41,579 bases of DNA from UA16 sp042095135 (GTDB lineage: Bacteria; Bacteroidota; Bacteroidia; Flavobacteriales_D; Sanyastnellaceae). The first letter of the stretch is position 1; each line of letters opens with the position of its first letter. The stretch spans positions 1 through 41,579 of the forward strand of contig JBELBV010000017.1 of NCBI GenBank assembly GCA_042095135.1, read 5' to 3'. Below the pieces are notes generated by a model. The model worked only from the letters and a program-made list of their open reading frames with translations. It had not been told where the DNA came from and ran no database searches. Positions 40,733 to 41,579 of this stretch are shown here, in pieces. The position numbers were made by a program, and so were the translations under genes.

Positions 40733-41579
40733 ATGTTATTTCTGAACAAAAAATGCATCCGTCTCGTTTGTGCTGCGGTATTAACGATGCTTTTTGCCGA
40801 TGAATCCTTCGCCCAAACTGATGTGAACAAGGTCGTTATTGCTCAAACCTCAGGGTCAAGCATGTACATCTCAATTGATCACAGTGCTTTGAGCTTATTC
40901 AACGATTCCACCATTGCTCGTTTGAATCCTGACGGAGATGGCGATTGGAACACCTGGAAGGATGCCTTGACCAACGGTAACTCTCCTGGCATGGATGTGA
41001 ACTTTGATACGTTTGCGGCTTATGGTTTGACGAACATTGATGGATCAGGGGATTTGTCTTTGGGTACCATTACGATGACAGGTTTTAGTGTTGATGGGGT
41101 GGGCAACGCCACGACGAATTCGCTAAATAATTCCAGTGGAGGAATAACAAACGCTGGTTCGATTGCTGGTGCGACGGATGTCGACGGCTCAGGCGATTTG
41201 ACAATGGGCACAGTTACGATGACTGGTTTTAGTGTTGATGGAACTGGTGCTGTTGATATCAACGGAGGCGCGATCGACGGTACAACGATTGGAGCAACGA
41301 CCCCAAGCACAGTTGCCGCTACGACAATCGTTGCAGGCAATGATGTAACCTTCAATGGTGACAATTTTGTCTCGTACAGCGAGACATCAATTCACAATAA
41401 TCTGACTGTTCTAGATAACGCAACGGGCACTACAACTCAATTCTCAGTTGACGAAGCTACTGGAAACACATCGGTTGCTGGAACGTTAGATGTGACTTCT
41501 GACTTGACCGCAGGTACGATTACAATGACCGGTTTCTCTGTAGATGCAGACGGTGACGTTGTATCCAAGTCATTGAATA
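40733..41579 (+). CDS. Secreted repeat-containing protein, N-terminal part (runs off window)
   Basis: The first 282 codons of a gene cut by the right edge; no stop is reached. It has a signal peptide (about 1-28, ending ADESFAQ). The mature part is rich in Gly, Thr, Ser, Asp and Asn, with almost no Cys. A Ca-loop-like NPDGDGDWNTW lies near residue 65. A unit of the form DL(S/T)xGT(I/V)TMTGFSVD recurs three times, starting in 41039, 41183 and 41501. Such low-complexity beta-rich repeats occur in Bacteroidota surface adhesins and in tail-fibre-like proteins with a C-terminal S74 chaperone domain; which of these it is cannot be seen here. Confidence 0.75.
   Translation, partial: MLFLNKKCIRLVCAAVLTMLFADESFAQTDVNKVVIAQTSGSSMYISIDHSALSLFNDSTIARLNPDGDGDWNTWKDALTNGNSPGMDVNFDTFAAYGLTNIDGSGDLSLGTITMTGFSVDGVGNATTNSLNNSSGGITNAGSIAGATDVDGSGDLTMGTVTMTGFSVDGTGAVDINGGAIDGTTIGATTPSTVAATTIVAGNDVTFNGDNFVSYSETSIHNNLTVLDNATGTTTQFSVDEATGNTSVAGTLDVTSDLTAGTITMTGFSVDADGDVVSKSLN
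41039..41551 (+). repeat. Three copies of a DLxxGTITMTGFSVD coding repeat
   Basis: Copies begin near 41039, 41183 and 41501, 144 and 318 bases apart, all in frame with the secreted protein. The first two also share a preceding DGSGDL. DNA identity is high between copies 1 and 2 over the core (ACGATGAC, GGTTTTAGTGTTGATGG) and lower for copy 3. Further copies may lie beyond the window. Confidence 0.75.

Noticed and set aside
41020..41364. Minus-strand Pro/Val-rich open frame
   Set aside because: It is the mirror of the in-frame repeat protein, its low complexity being the antisense of GTITMTG repeats.
1..41579. Search for CRISPR arrays, tRNA/rRNA genes, insertion sequences and defence islands
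   Set aside because: No regularly spaced repeats, no clover-leaf sequences that I could recognise, no transposase or nuclease cassettes were seen. All larger frames are accounted for by the listed genes.

Overview
The window looks like a chromosomal segment of a Bacteroidota bacterium, probably close to the Flavobacteriales and of moderately high G+C. The lineage evidence is in the genes. There is a bamD-rpoZ-coaBC-DUF4835-recN block with a Bacteroidota-type omega subunit, a DnaK carrying GGGTHDVS instead of GGGTFDVS, a TonB-dependent receptor with an N-terminal carboxypeptidase-regulatory-like domain, a free-standing Mpl ligase, and many promoter boxes of the Bacteroidota TAnnTTTG type. Genes are densely packed, no intergenic stretch exceeds 300 bases, and I saw no tRNA, rRNA, CRISPR array, insertion sequence or phage module. 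Both edges cut genes: a secreted protein at the left and a repeat-rich secreted protein at the right.

Layout. 1-4.6 kb (minus): a truncated secreted protein, then an operon read as RND/MMPL exporter, Tat-exported glycosylasparaginase-like hydrolase and UbiA prenyltransferase. 4.7-6.6 kb: dnaK with a strong terminator and an upstream TGTCAG inverted repeat. 6.7-10.6 kb: a substrate-binding-fold protein without signal peptide, an oxidoreductase/glycosyltransferase pair, and a secreted helical (TPR-like) protein. 10.6-15.4 kb: an Lhr-type helicase and a TonB-dependent receptor. 15.4-20.5 kb (minus): the bamD-rpoZ-coaBC-DUF4835-recN operon. 20.6-24.5 kb (plus): a serine-palmitoyltransferase-like enzyme, truA and an ABC exporter. 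24.5-28.6 kb: the phenylacetyl-CoA epoxidase genes, paaABCD on minus and paaE divergent on plus, followed by an unrecognised gene after paaD. 28.6-33.9 kb: an ABC-F ATPase, then a divergent operon of a GNAT-DinB fusion, a family 2 glycosyltransferase and an O-antigen ligase-like protein. 33.9-38.3 kb: pyrG, an AI-2E family protein, and a DtxR/MntR regulator translationally coupled to a ZIP metal transporter. 38.3-41.6 kb: mpl, an EI24/CysZ-like membrane protein and the truncated repeat protein.

How the genes fit together. Much of the window is envelope biology: BamD, lipid and polysaccharide enzymes, exporters, receptor, and Mpl recycling. The five Paa proteins form the ring-epoxidising complex of aerobic phenylacetate degradation, but the ligase and ring-opening genes are not here. 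The MntR-ZIP pair has a perfect palindrome over its promoter and looks like a self-contained metal-uptake circuit.

I did not find a clearly new multi-gene system. The most useful observations are regulatory. TAnnTTTG/TAnnTTCG boxes recur only 4-7 bases before start codons, which suggests leaderless or nearly leaderless mRNAs. A hairpin sits at the extreme 5' end of the pyrG leader, reminiscent of CTP-sensing pyr leaders. Also of note are a GNAT-DinB fusion and an unrecognised gene tied to the paa operon. Several start codons were moved from the longest-ORF start because a promoter box or signal peptide favours a downstream one.
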